A DNA stretch of 64,000 nt from Undaria pinnatifida (GCA_012845835.1 JABAKD010000023.1:22130108-22194107), one strand, 5' to 3'; counted from the stretch's first letter, positions 20,831-33,170 are shown. Numbers and translations are program-made. The notes: generated by a model not told the origin, from the sequence alone.

Positions 20831-21084
20831 CAGGTTCATGGGGAGGGTGTTGGACTTTTTCCTGCTATGGGCCGTGCGGTACTACTGCTGTACCATGTAC
20901 TACGTCCTATTGCTGTGTTGGTGGACTTGTTTTCGGCTGTGCGTTGTGCTGTACTACTGCTGTACCAGGTACTACTAGGCCCTGCTGTTGTGTTGGTGGA
21001 CTTTTTTCGGCTGTGTGATGTGCTGTACTATTGCTGTATGTATGTGCCAGATACTACCACGTCCTGCTGTAGTAGTACAGGGTG
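20831..21084 (+). repeat. ~75-85 bp tandem repeat, three units
   Basis: GTACTACTGCTGTACCA-GTACTA and TGTTGGTGGACTT-TTTTCGGCTGTG recur three times. One unit is found at 43800-43870 next to the same CGTCGTCG-rich block. Confidence 0.65.
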
Positions 21085-21420
21085 GCACCGTCGTCGCTCG
21101 CCCGGCGTCGCTCGATCGCCCGCCGCCGCTCTCGTCTGTATATATAAAACGCAAACCTGTTGTTGTCGTTGTTGTCATTGATGTATCTCGATATCGTCGG
21201 CGTTGTTTGTATGTCGACTTTTTATTCACTCCGGATTAGCGTGGGGGTTGGGGATGCAGTAGTACAGGGTGGCACCGTCGTCGCTCGCCCGCCGCCGCTC
21301 TCGTCTGTATATATAAAACGCAAACCTGTTGTTTTCGTTGTTGTCGTTGATGGATGTCGATATCGTCGGCGTTGTATGTATGTCGACTTTTTATTCACTC
21401 CGGATTAGCGTGGGGGTCTG
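21085..21420 (+). repeat. ~169 bp tandem pair with a TATA-like box in each
   Basis: GTAGTACAGGGTGGCACCG, a CGTCGCTCGCCC-rich run, GTATATATAAAACGCAAACC and TTTTTATTCACTCCGGATTAG occur at about 21087 and again at 21258. The second unit leads into copy 3 of the TATA-started family. Confidence 0.7.
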
Positions 21421-22230
21421 GGGGCGCGCCGCCCTGGGCCGCTTCCGCCCCGGCTTTCGTCGTGGGTTCGTGGGCATGGGTGCAGACAAGGGTAAACCCG
21501 CGCTTTCCCGACTCGCGAGCGCGGGCTCATCGACGCACGAGCGAAAGCATCTGGGCGTGGTTGAGGCGGTGTGTTTATTCTATTTTTATTCGCGGGATAA
21601 TAGACGCGTCCGAGAAAATAAGGACCGTTTTGACTTCAACACAAAGACAGATCCCGGTATTATAGTTCCGGCCACAGCGGATGTCAGTCGGAGGAGGCTG
21701 GGAGCAGGAGGCCGGAAGCAGCCGGGCGTCGGAACGAGCGCCACAGGGCACGGCTTGCATCCCTCCGCGCGCGAGACGGGGTTCACCGAGACATAGAGCG
21801 GGGAAAGCTTGGAAGATGGCGGCGAGCGCGGCGAGGGTGGCATGCATCGCTCGGGCAGCATGCACGCGAGTTTCGACCCGGCCAAATATTTTGGGCGGGG
21901 CTGAGTGGAACCATGGGTAGGGTTCAAGGATATATATCATTGTTATTAGCGGTGGACAAACTCGGGAATACATGGTGATTTTGTGGCCAGAATCGGGTAT
22001 TGGAAAGGCACACTCGCACCAGGCGGCATGTTGTTCTCTTAGAGTCCGCCTTGCGCCCTTTTCCCTCTTGTCCTTCCGGGCAAACCGGCGTAGTGGAGGC
22101 GGGGAGAAAATATTAGATAAAAAGCCGTATCCTCTTTATGAGCAGTGTGTAGAGGATAGTTTGTCGTAGGGGAGGCGGCGAGGTATGTCCTTCAAAAAAG
22201 GACCTCGATTGCATGGGACGTTGTGATAAT
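21421..22230 (+). repeat. TATA-started repeat family, copy 3 with tail
   Basis: Continues as in copies 1 and 2 to GGATATATATCATTG, then has a tail (GGCACACTCGCACCAGGCGG through GTAGTGGAGGCGGGGAGAAAA) that recurs at 29195-29400. Confidence 0.7.
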
Positions 22231-22384
22231 GAACGTGTGAGTCGTCCATGTGCTGGCGACATCGCCTGGCGCATGATGTGTACAACAAGCAGTGCTGGAA
22301 GTATCGGGAGAAATGCCGGTTGTCGCAAATGATACGGTATGAGAAAGGGTTCGAGAAGGCAAAGTACGTTTTACAGTTTATCCG
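22231..22384. other. Unassigned spacer
   Basis: No repeat or coding signal recognised. Confidence 0.3.
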
Positions 22385-22707
22385 CCTTACTCATACCATC
22401 CCAATATTATCCTCGTACTACTCTCGTACTCCCTCCCAGTAAGTAGTAACTCATATCCGGGGTCACATAGCGGGCCCTCCTTCCCTTTACGGTACGCGCC
22501 TTCGTTTATATCGCGAGAAGGATTCAGTATTTTTTTCCCTCGTCGACTCTCGTCATATACCCGCGTTGCTAGGCATGCTAAGCAGTCATCCACTTTTTGC
22601 GTTTTTGAAAATATAAATTCAAAATCTCACCACGGAAGAAATCGAACTCAAGGGCCAACGCCAGCTGTATTAAAGGGTAACCACTAGACCACCGGGGCGA
22701 CCGTTTA
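22385..22707 (-). mobile_element. tRNA-derived SINE, subfamily A (minus strand)
   Basis: Reverse complement of the 5352-5725 element. Read on the minus strand the head is GGTCGCCCCGGTGGTCTAGTGG with a B box GAGTTCGATTTC, followed by the same body. The body has drifted more than the head. Confidence 0.75.
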
Positions 22708-22779
22708 ACTGTACAGTATGGCACTGTATTTACTCTGATTTTACTCACATTATATGAACGATAAATACAAGGATTTTAC

Positions 22780-24960
22780 CAGGTGTCTCATGTATATGTA
22801 TACGTACAACTGTCATATTTTGGTTTTCTTCGGACACATATCTTCGAGCTCGCACCTTTATCCGAAACGTTAGGGGAGGTGGACACAATTCGACCGTTGC
22901 GGTCACGTTACCGGAGGTTTAGGCGCCATCCGTGCAGTGTGTCGCGCGTGGCAAGCCTTTTAAACTTTTTTGGCCTTGGGCATGGATAAGGCAAGTCCCT
23001 GGGTTTCCGCAGCATCCAGCATCGTGCGCGCGTACAAAGGGTATACCTTTTATGGTATTATACCCTTTGCGCGCGTACCAGACCAGCGGTAACAATAACA
23101 TTCGGTCTGTTTTTTGCCCTCTCATGAACACAGCCATGAGCACAGCCAACACGCAGAAACACAACAACGTTAAAAAACTGCCGTCCAGCAGCACCACCAG
23201 CAGGTAACACCGTGCGTGTGTGGCACATCCATCTGCGCCGTACTGCTGTGGCTAGTATATTTTTTCGGGGCCTACTTCGTATATGTAATCGATTACCTGC
23301 CTTTTGCTACTGTTGTCGGCGGCATCGCCATTCTGAACGAAAGTGTTTGGACCGTTTGGATTTAAGACTGTTGCATCATCAATGGTTCTTATCATATTAT
23401 ACTATTTCCGACCATAAATTAGTCGAATTGAACTTTGATAGGGGTTGTTTTTAGCCTGCTGCTTTTGGGGAAAAACTGAACTATTTACTGGGACTCCCGT
23501 TTCGAGCAGGTGTTAGCACCGTTCCTGGTCGAGCTGTCGAGAGGGGTGGAAAGGGATGGCGGACCGCTGATGCTGTCCATCTGTACTTACACTATCCTTG
23601 GGCTCGGAGAGGCCGACCCTCAAAGTCTACCCATGTTATTTTTTGTTCGCGCAATTTATCAATGTCGAGAAATCGTTCATGCTGCGAACAATGGACGGAT
23701 CATGCGGGGCATGTCGGTAAGTTTCCGACACAGATTTCGTCTCACACCACCCACCTCTGATGCTGAAACTCGGCCGAGACCGACGGCAGGTGCTCGGTTG
23801 TCGAGGCATGCAAAAACTATCGCGATGTTGCTGCTGTCGCCAGAGAACGGGTTTTGAGGGTCAATCGATTAAGGAGTACCCCTGGTTGTGATTTGTGTGC
23901 TTAATAAAGAGTGGGGTTCGCCAAAATCATTTCCGTTTGGGAGACTCCAGGCTGAAGCCTGGAGAATTTCCGATCATGAATTTGCGTTTCTTCCCGCCCG
24001 CGAGCACACACCCATCCATGTGTAAACAGCCAACAGTGAACATGAGATAACACAGACAACGCTACAACCGTGCCCAGCAGCACAAGCAACAGCAGGCAAC
24101 ATCATCATGCGCGTGTGGCATACCCATACATGATGTACTGTGCTACATACAGCAGTAAAGCAGTACAGCAGTATATACGTACAACAGCAAACCGTTGATT
24201 TGGTTGGTACTCGAACTTCGCTAGGCAAAGTAAATTCGTCTCCTCGAGGGGACGGACAATATAAAAAAACAACCCAGCGTGATTTTTCTTGACTAGAAAT
24301 AGCAAACAGCAGTGGATATAGGCGCTGATGGTCCATAAGAGACGGCTTCTCTATCTCAGCGACAACAGAAGACCTACAGTTCATCATTCCGTGCACTTTC
24401 TGCGACTAACTGGTGGTAAACGGGGGTGATTGCCCATCCTGGCGTGTATCACTCGTCGTGAAGTTCAATATCTGGCTCAGCAAGACAAGAAGAGCACTTA
24501 TTTTGAAATGGCTGAATCCCATACGAAACAAAGAAAACATCAAAACCAACCACAATGGAAACACCGCGCATGGAACAACTGCTGTTTTATTTTGCCGGTT
24601 GAAAATCCACCTTTCGTCCAATTATTTTTCACCACGCAAATGCTCAAATTCTACTGCATAAGAGTCGCCCGTACAAAAAGTCCTTCTAGTGCGAGTACTC
24701 GTGCTGGACATGTACTGATGGGATTACCACTTCTTTACGGTTCTCCAACACGACGGGGAGAGAGCGAACGGTCCCCGGGAGGGCGCCTCCCCACACTCCG
24801 CTTCTCGAGTTGCGGACAAAGAACGTAGTTTTCACTACCACCAGGCACATCTTACTTGCCCAAAGGCAGTCAGATATTGGATGCTTGGATTTCGTTCTGG
24901 CGCCACTCCCTTAGCCACTTCCCGGAGAACCTTGTATCACGTATCGTTCGTTGCCTGTCA
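22780..24960 (+). repeat. Duplicated segment, copy A
   Basis: Collinear with 39570-41390: CTTCGAGCTCGCACCTTTATCCG, GGTTTCCGCA-CATCCAGCATCG, TCATGAACACAGCCATGAGCAC, CACGCGTGTGGCATACCCATAC and GCATAAGAGTCGCCCGTACAA all occur in order in both. Copy A alone holds a 554 bp insert at 23412-23965. No frame is clearly conserved as protein. It may be a high-copy element of unknown class. A near-palindrome around GGGTATACC lies at 23030-23075. Confidence 0.75.
23412..23965. mobile_element. 554 bp insertion with 8 bp target duplication
   Basis: Absent from the matching position of copy B (near 40185). Flanked by direct repeats ATTTCCGA at 23404-23411 and 23966-23973. Just inside the right end is a perfect hairpin CTCCAGGCT-GA-AGCCTGGAG (23945-23964). 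No terminal inverted repeats are evident. It includes an AATAAA-like signal at 23904 and an open frame (23510-23857) in which a segment ending GGCATGTCG is followed by GTAAGT, so it might carry a captured host exon. Class unknown. Confidence 0.6.
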
Positions 24961-25110
24961 AACTCGTAGTTTATTTGAGAGATATACAACAGGTGAGCAC
25001 TACATAAATACCTTATACAGCTCTCTATAATGAGTGACAGCAGGAAGACTACATAAATACCTTATACAGCTCTTTGTAGTGAGTGACAGCAGGAGTACTC
25101 ACCTGCTGTA
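24961..25110 (+). repeat. ~50 bp tandem pair
   Basis: ACTACATAAATACCTTATACAG and GAGTGACAGCAGGA occur twice (from about 25001 and 25049). Confidence 0.75.
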
Positions 25111-26053
25111 CTATGTCGTCAAAAGTCTTACAAGTACAAAGCGTATGTCGGAGCAAGCCTGGTATGTATGTGTATCAGCCTCAACCCCCCCCCCCTCGTT
25201 TTTTGGTGCGCTTTTGTTGGTGCCCAAAGACGAGAAATAAAAACAGTTACTGTAGCTCACTTTCCCGGATCAGGCCATACTTGCATCGCACTAAATATTT
25301 TACTATGTACCAAATCGACCTATTGCGCACTTCGGCATTTTTTTCTCTTCCGGCCCGGCGTCTTGTCTCGTGCTCTCGGCCGCGGGGCACGCAGGGGACC
25401 ATCGTGTACACCACAGCGCAAGCGCGGGCCCCGGTGGAGGTCCGTGGGGCGTGCTCCGGGCCCTCAAAGCCGCGAACTCTGGCAAATAACCAGGGGGAGA
25501 CGTTCCGGTTTAGCACGAATTGACACCTCGCGGCTCATGCAAAAACTGTCGTAGAAACTTCGAGGAAGCCCTGCGTGCTGCTCTCGCACGATGTTGCAGT
25601 GAACAAGCGGCTAAAAATGACGAGTGCTTCGTACTCCAGTACCTATAGCTGTACTCCAGACTCGCTTGATATAGATACTCCGCGCGCATCTACCGCGTTC
25701 GGTGCGCCTCAGCCTGGCAGTCAGTACAGCAGCACAGCAGGACTGGCCGTCAACGTGGTTCATTTTTCAATCCCCGAAATGTAGGCATTCACGCGAGAGT
25801 CAAGAGTCAATGCTTGTTTGCTGGAAAATACTACGAAACTTGCTTCAAAATATGTACTTTGCCACCTTTTGGAAGGGGAAATCCACATCTCGACGTGTTC
25901 TGTCGTGGTCGTTTTACTACAATTCACGGACTGTCTTCTTCGGTTTTGAAACATTTGTTACGCACTGCTCTTGCACTGCCCATTTTTATGTTGTGTGTGC
26001 TTGCTCGGTGCACAGGCTCGTTGTGTGCTCCATTATCGGAAAAAATGAAGACT
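25111..26053. other. No supported gene
   Basis: 25370-25545 resembles 26450-26580 (GTGGGGCGTGCTC-GG-CC-TCAAAGCC and GGGGAGACGTTC). Open frames of 90-146 codons overlap on both strands there and lack domains. The rest is unique. Confidence 0.45.
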
Positions 26054-26420
26054 CCTTATAATAGTTTAGGGAGGCACGCTGCTCAACCACGAGAGAGGGA
26101 TGCCTCTGAGAGGCACGCCGCCCAACCATGGGAGAGGGATGCCTATGACCACCGCCAACGTTGCTGGTGTTGTACAAATAGGCTTATTACTTCCGGTTGT
26201 GATTCGTAATACACCAAGCGGCCTACTGTAGCTGACCCCTTACAATAGTTAAGGGAAGCACGCCGCTCAACCACGAGAGAGGGATGCCTCTGAGAGGCAC
26301 GCCGCCCAACCATGGGAGAGGGATGCCTTTGACCACCGCCAACGTTGCTGGGGTTGTACACATCGGTTTATTACTTCCGGTGGTGATTCGTAATACACCA
26401 AGCGGCCTACTGTAGCTGAG
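26054..26420 (+). repeat. 183 bp tandem duplication
   Basis: GAGGCACGCCGCCCAACCATG, GACCACCGCCAACGTTGCTGG and AATACACCAAGCGGCCTACT occur twice, 183 bp apart (CCTACTGTAGCTGA at 26222 and 26405). Confidence 0.85.
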
Positions 26421-26890
26421 TTGAGCGTTGCATCTACGGCGAGCTGTGTGCTGTGCTACCCCGGCCGAGGTCTGTGGGGCGTGCTCTGGACCTTCAAAGC
26501 CACGAACACTGGCAGACAACCAAGGGGAGACGTTCGGACTGGACACGAATTGATACCGCCTCGCAGTTGCCATGCAAAAAAAACAAAAACTATCTTACGA
26601 CTGTTTTTTAATCTGCATAACATTTAAAAAAAAAAGAAAAAATACACTTCAGCTGTGAGATCGATCGAAGAGCAATTTGATAAAAACTACTCATTGTGAT
26701 GATTCGCTTTTTTCCCCGCAGCATGAAGGGAACACACAGCACGCACCACGCACGACTGTTTTTTTTCGTCCGGATAAATTGTGATTATTTGTTTTTGCCT
26801 GGCCGCATGCAGCTCTCTGTGGGCTGGATGTGCAGCAGCAGCTGTATGATACGAAGCTCGAAAACACCTAAAAGGCCACCATATATCAGG
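26421..26890. other. No gene seen
   Basis: Second copy of the GTGGGGCGTGCTC repeat (26450-26580), then an A-rich tract at 26575-26640 and AT-rich unique sequence. Confidence 0.45.
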
Positions 26891-27015
26891 ATCCTTTCAC
26901 AGCAGCAGTAGTATAATAAGTAGTAGTCGTAGCAGTAGTAGCAGTAGTAGTAGCAGCAGCAGCAGTAGCAGCAGTAGCAGCAGCAGACGTATAGCAGTAG
27001 TAGTATAGTAGTATG
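26891..27015 (+). repeat. AGC/AGT trinucleotide microsatellite
   Basis: An interrupted run of AGT and AGC triplets of about 120 bases. The tyrosine/cysteine-rich minus-strand frame over it is an artefact. Confidence 0.9.
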
Positions 27016-27269
27016 GCCCCTTTCTGTCCTAACATGGGCCACGAGTGTTTTACCGGCGTGTACCATTTCGACTTGGCCCCCGGAATTTCACGTCACCCAC
27101 ATCCCGAAGGAGAACCTTGTATGTTTGTACCGGTATGCAAGGTAAGAACAGTACATAACATTCGTCTCATTAGGCGCGATGTTGCTCGCGGTCGCAACAG
27201 TGCAAATCGCCGAGTACAGGCAATATCCACAGTAGTGCGAGCACGCAGCAGCGTGCATGGTGTGTACGG
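27016..27269. other. No gene seen
   Basis: Includes a phrase CCCGAAGGAGAACCTTGTATG that also ends other repeats (39555, 41350). Confidence 0.4.
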
Positions 27270-27345
27270 GCATAACAGGGCGGGCATAACAGGGCGGGCA
27301 TAACAGTGCGGGCATAACAGTGCGGGCATAACAGTGCAGATACAC
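27270..27345 (+). repeat. 14 bp minisatellite (GGGCATAACAGNGC)
   Basis: Five head-to-tail units of 14 bp with one variable base. Confidence 0.9.
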
Positions 27346-27910
27346 ATACAACAGTCACGTCGTATTATGTTGTGCCAGTTTGTCGAAAACGCGGCGAAAT
27401 ATTCGTAGTTGCATTATTTGTGGCAATATAATACGGGCGTGACCGTCTCGGAGTATTTTGTGTCAGTTCGACGAGTCTGAACGTTTTTTTTTGTCCTTTT
27501 TCGTCCTCCCCACGACCCACGACGTACGGTGCAGCAGGTCTGGTCTACCATACGAGCTGATACGTACGAGTGATATGATACCGACATACACGCCATGTAC
27601 GAGTGCATCACACGTGCGTGCTCCCCCTTCGGTCTATTCCTTTAAAGGGTGTCAGGCGTCAAGCAGTTTAACCTCCTCGTCAGAGTAGTACAGTACGCCT
27701 GCTAGATACCGGTTACAAGGTCTGTCTGCTCGTACGTCTGAAAAGAAAAAAAAACAGGGTAAAATTGAAAAATATACCAAATGTTGGAAAAAAAATCTGG
27801 ACCTATGATACCAAATCATTTTCTGGATCCTGTGGCTGAATGGCGGAAAATCTAACGACGGTTAACTTCGATTTATATATCTATGACGATAACTATATTT
27901 ACGACGGCAG
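27346..27910. other. No gene seen
   Basis: AT-rich unique sequence with a poly-A run near 27745; open frames under 80 codons. Confidence 0.45.
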
Positions 27911-28430
27911 CGTCGGGTCATCACGAGCAGTCAGTCCCAGGCGTTTATCATACTCTGTGCTGCTTTCATTGATGATAGCTCGCGTACAACAAGCACTTTT
28001 ACGAACAGCATGGGTACCTCGACACGGGATTAATGCTAGTCTGTGTATCGTAAGACTCAAGAGCAGACAGGCCCCAAAGCTGTCCGATGAAGCACAGCAC
28101 CCTAGTTCGACCGATCGCGGCGACGCTTCCCGCAAAAATTGTTTGGTATACAGTGAAATCAGTATGTTCGGGTAATCGCGAGCAGTCAGTTGCAGGCGTG
28201 TATCATGCTCTATGTTGATTCCATGTATGATAGCTCGCGTACAACAAGCACTTACCAACAGCAGGGGTACCTCGACACGGGATTAATAATGCTTGCCTGT
28301 GTATCGTAAGACACAAGAGCAGAGAGGCTCCAGAGCTGTCCGATGAAACACGGCACCCTGGATCGACCGATGGCGGCGATGCTTCCAGGAAAAAATGTTT
28401 GGTATACATTAAAAACCAGTATGTTCAACA
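27911..28430 (+). repeat. ~257 bp tandem duplication
   Basis: GATAGCTCGCGTACAACAAGCA, GGTACCTCGACACGGGATTAAT and TTTGGTATACA recur 256-257 bp apart, with roughly 15 percent differences. Frames on the minus strand (119 and 68 codons) are paired versions of each other and reflect the repeat. Confidence 0.85.
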
Positions 28431-29095
28431 GGCAAATCTACCGAGTGCGTCGTGAAATAACGTGCTTCTCTCTTTCGCTTCTATCCTCGACTCGTGCCAT
28501 ACATCGTTACCCCTAGCTTGTAACACCTGTGCAAGATGCTTACCTCTCCCCGGGTCAGCGGCGTTCAGTGTGTTTCGTGTGTTAACTTTCACGCTTTATG
28601 CCCCACGCCGTCTGTTCTCATACCACATACATGTGTGTACGAGAGAACCGCGGCCTGGAGCTTGTTCGCACGCCGCCGTAACAGCAGTAACACCTTTTTA
28701 CACACCAAATATAGCTAAGAAGTGTTGGCTCGTCAATGTATACGACCACTTGGACAAGCTAATTTTTTACTGGAGAGTTCATTGACGGACGTCCGTCAAG
28801 GGGAAAGAGTGCCGTCATGATAAACGCCCCCAAAAGCCCGCACAGAGGACACACGACACAGAGCACAGAGAAGCCCGACACCCATGGACCAAACTCAACA
28901 CAGAGAGATTCAATGCATCTAAAACTTTGTGAGGCTGTTTAGTGTCACGTAAGCTGCACGATGGGGTGGAATTTAGCGCCAAATGGATTCGGCTTGAAAA
29001 AGTGCCATGGTTTGGAGCTTCCGTGTGAGAGGCGATACTCACTCACTTTAGGAGTATTGAGCCAGAAAGCTCTCACGGAACCTAAGGTTCCTCTG
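28431..29095. other. No supported gene
   Basis: Open frames up to 107 codons without domains. 28785-28800 has a short GACGGACGTCCGTC palindrome. Confidence 0.45.
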
Positions 29096-29410
29096 AGAAA
29101 ACCATTCTATTTCAGCGTTCGCCAGGCCCCCAGGACGCCGTCTGATTGGCTGGGTGGATCGGTTCGAGGTCTGTTATTATTATACGAAAGGCACACTCGC
29201 ATTAGGCGGCATGCTGTTCTCTCAGAGTCCGCCCCGCTCTTCTCTCTTGGCCTTCTGGGCAAACCGGCGTAGTGGAGGCGGGGAGAAAATATGAGAGAAA
29301 AAGGCCGTATTCTCTTTGTGAGAAGTGTGTAGAGGATAGTCTGTCATAGGGAAGGCGGCGAAGTATGTCCCCCCCAAAGGGATCTCATTGCATGGGACGT
29401 CATGGCGACA
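29096..29410 (+). repeat. Tail fragment of the TATA-started family
   Basis: ATTCTATTTCAGCGTTCGCC, ATTGGCTGGGTGGATCGG, GCACACTCGCATTAGGCGG and AAACCGGCGTAGTGGAGGCG match 18380-18440 and 21995-22200. The TATA-like start is not present. Confidence 0.7.
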
Positions 29411-30210
29411 ATGAACGTGTGAATCGTCGTCGAGACAGGGGCGGCAACGTGTGATTTCACAGGCATTGCTGGGCTACGTAATATGCGAGTACAGCAGTAT
29501 GGGCTTCTCCGATGTTGGTTGTGTGTCTTGGCGATCGGAAATGCAGATCGTCCCGTCACGAGTTCAACCGAAAAAAACCGGACAAGGATCTATTTTTATA
29601 TGCTGCTGCCGTACGAGTACCTATTTTCAGGAGGTTAATCGACGAGACACACGCACAGCGACACCCGGCTCTGGTCACGTGTGCCTTTTTTTTCTTGGTT
29701 TCCAAGGAAAGAAAGCCTCTTTATATCGGATCGCATACGAGCGCAGGGTGCTTTGAAGGACTATCTCTGTGCGTGTGCGGATGTTTATGTAAGTCAAAAA
29801 AAATTTCGGCCATGTTTGTCCACCGTACTCAACGTACACGGCATCAAGGCCAGTTCCTGTGCACGCAAAAATAACAGCAGCAACCCTTCTCGTGCTGGTT
29901 TCGCTGTAAGTCGTTGAGAGTTCGTCGATACAGGGGCGGCAACGTGTGATTTCACAGTCATTGCTGGGCTGTGTAATATGCGAGTACAGTATGGGGTACT
30001 CTGATGTTGGTTTTGTGTTTTGGTGATCGGAGATGTAGATTGTCCCTTCAAGAGTTCAACCGAAAAAAAACAAGAGTTCAGCCGAAAAAAAGGGAGAACT
30101 ATATATCTACGCTGCTGCTGTACGATTACCTATTTTCGGGAGGTTAATCAACGAGACACACGCACAGCGACACTGACCCGGCTCTGGTCTCGTGTGCCGT
30201 GCTGCTGATA
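29411..30210 (+). repeat. ~270 bp direct repeat pair separated by ~230 bp
   Basis: 29425-29690 and 29925-30205 share GGGGCGGCAACGTGTGATTTC, GAGTTCAACCGAAAAAAA, GAGGTTAATC-ACGAGACACACG and CGGCTCTGGTC-CGTGTGCC. The spacer (29690-29920) is unique. Confidence 0.8.
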
Positions 30211-31260
30211 CTACCGCTGCTACATATTCTACATCAATGCGACCTAACGCCATCCCCTCCCGCCCCCGGCCCCCCCCGCCACATTCCTCCCCCTCCCCCA
30301 CAAGAAATATTTATAGTTTCCACGCACAAATAGACCTGCCCCACCCGTCCCCTCCCCCCCCCTCCCCCCCTCCCGCCCCCCTTTTGATCAAAATCAGGCC
30401 CCAACGTCCTTAAACACTCCGCCCTTCCCTCGCCGGTTATTCGACTTACAGGATTCACTTGATAAACTGATGCATTTCCTTCCACAGCTGTCAGATTTTG
30501 TCCCCCTCAGAAACGGGTTTTATAGTTTCCGCGCACAGACTGCCTAACATCACCCTGTTGACCCTGATAGCTACACTGTAGTTGCAAGGGGAGTCGCCGA
30601 CCTATATCCTTAATGAAGACACACAACCCGTAATACGCGCGATCGGAGTATCACACGCAGCTTGCAAAGATGAGTTTCGACAAAAAATTCGATCTCACAG
30701 CTGGAGTGTATTTTAACTTTTATAATATACCTTATGCTTCTGCTGTGCTACTGCTGATGATTCTAAAGCTGCCCCCGCCACGAGTACAGCACCAGTCGAA
30801 CGAGTACCGACCCCCCCCCCCCCCATGAAAACAGAACGTAAATATCAAACAGCGTAGATGTTCGCGCTGGTCTAGTAGTAGTATGAATATGATATTGTAG
30901 TCTGACATGCTTTGCTTGACAGTGATTGATGATAGGAGTTTGATTATGTTCAAGCCCTCTTTTGTTAGATCACCCCCTCAACTTCCCCCGCCCTTATCAT
31001 GCGCGTGTGCAGAGTGTTACTGTATGGTAAGCGCTATCTGTACGCCTGACCAAAAATAATGAGCAGGGGGAATGGGGTAGATCATAAGGTTTTTATGGTC
31101 CACAGGTGCTCAAACATGTCAAGTACGTAGTATACGAGCATTTTGAGTACAGAACAAATTGGCCAATATTCCTGCGTTTGTTATGGAGTTTACCTTATAC
31201 CGTATTCTATATACGCGTTTTAGTCCAGGTTCCCAAACTGTTAAAAGGATAGTTATTTCT
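30211..31260. other. C-rich low-complexity sequence, no gene
   Basis: 30245-30300 and 30345-30385 are runs of C with a few T, and 30810-30825 is a run of about fifteen C. Otherwise unique. Confidence 0.5.
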
Positions 31261-33170
31261 TTATCGCGGTAGCTTATCAAATAGCAGACTCTTGCAGGAC
31301 TGTGATACTACGTGTCGCTCTTCCGGGAAGGAAAATGCGCAATAACTTGACCCTCGATATAACAACCTCGTCACGCGTAGCGAGGCGTTTGCGCTCTGAT
31401 ATATCGGTACTCTGAAACAGAAAGAAACACGCGGTTGAATTCGTACTATATCGGCATCAAACAGTTGTCGAGTCAACCCTGAAAGATAGTCACATAGCGG
31501 GATTTGATACATTTTTTGCGGGGTATGCGATGAATGGTGATATATTGCGTTATTTCGTATAGGACAACCGCTCGAGGAAGGTCTCAAACAGACTGGCTTT
31601 AATCGCGAGCTGGTCGGATGCTTGATGTGGCTTGCTAACCAGACACGTCAGGACATTGCGACGCAGTGAAAGCGGTGGCTAGGAACACGACTTCACCGAG
31701 GAAGGCACTCTGGAAGACTGCAGTTGGTATTTTAGCTTTCACCGGGATTTCATGATGGAACATTTGATTTTGGAGAATGGTAGAATATCTCATAATTTAG
31801 TTCGCTAGGTTCGTTATTTCTACTGTTTGACAATGATATATGAGATTTTGGGGACTCGGGGACGGCAACGGTTTTGGTAAACTACCCGGGGTCATCCCTG
31901 CGTAAACAGTCTATGGTTTTCTCAACTAGCCCCGTAATGAGACCCAGCTGAGCCAGATCGTTTAGTTTTGATCCTGCAAGGAGGGGTCACGCCCACCTGT
32001 TACCGCTTGTGCGGGGCAGGATTCGCTTGATTTGATACGGAGTATATTATTATTGGAAGTATGAGATTTTTGGGACTTGGGGACGGCAACGATTTTTGGT
32101 AAACCGGGGTCATCCCTGCGTAATTAGTCTATGGTTTTCTCAACTAGCCCCGTAATGAGACCCAGGTGAGCCAAATAGTTCATGCTTCTTCCTGCAAGGA
32201 GGGTCAAGCCCCCCTGTTACCGCTTGTGCGGGGTAGGATTCGCTTGACCACTTAAGAGGATTATGGCTCGTTAAGTAGGAAAAAGTTCTCAAACTCAACG
32301 AGTTCAATACGTCCGAACCCGAGATCGACTGACTTTTTCGCGAGCTGATTTGAATTGTTTCTTGACGGATTAATCTGCATATATTAGCTGGATTTGGGAA
32401 CTTTTAAAGTGCATGGTATTTTGGGAGGCAAGTAACTGTTTCTTGACTTTTGAAATAATACTTTTTCACGATTTCGTTGTCTAGGATGGCATTATTTTGC
32501 TCTGGATTTGTATAATGGATTTTTAGTATGTACCCAGCCGGGAGGCATTTGTCTAATTCAAAAGTGAGTTTTCAGACTGCTATCCGATCACACTTGTTGG
32601 CATCCCTGTTCTATGGAGCTGACAACAGTTTTGTAAGGAAGGCTGAGTGCTGATCATCGGCCCGATGTTTGAGTTCTTGGATTTTTGGGATCAGGATTTC
32701 ACATTTGAGCTTTCGGTCTATAGATTTCGGATTCGAGTTTTTGGACTTAGGATTTCACGACTTAGATCTTAGGTTCGCGAAGATTGATGTTGGATACTGT
32801 CCCTGAAATGTCTCTACATTTATGGAGTGCTTTTCAAGGACTATAGTGCTACAATATTTTTCGTAACAGCAGTACTGGGAGGATATTATATACCGTATTT
32901 TCATTGAATCGTTTTACCCTGATGATATGATAATATAGCATCATGCTGTAAATTTACGATGTAGGGAGGCTGTTGATTGTATGCTTGGATATGATACTGA
33001 TATGATTACGGTTGAGTATAGTAGGGGTTTCCAGTGATAGGTTGGCTACATCGCAGCGGTATAACGGGATGATGGAATTGTTTTGGCTATCTCGCCGTCA
33101 CTCCTCGTTGTGCTTCTCCTACCGAGTGAGTCTTCTCTCCACGATGTGCCTTGGCTAGAAGCAACGTAAT
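31261..33170. other. No supported gene; contains a ~224 bp imperfect tandem repeat
   Basis: 31845-32010 and 32070-32250 share GGGGACGGCAACG, GGGGTCATCCCTGCGTAA, CTCAACTAGCCCCGTAATGAG and CTTGTGCGGGG-AGGATTCGC. This stretch is low in open frames on all six readings, unlike the repeat-rich regions, and may contain non-coding 5' sequence of gene 1. Confidence 0.45.
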
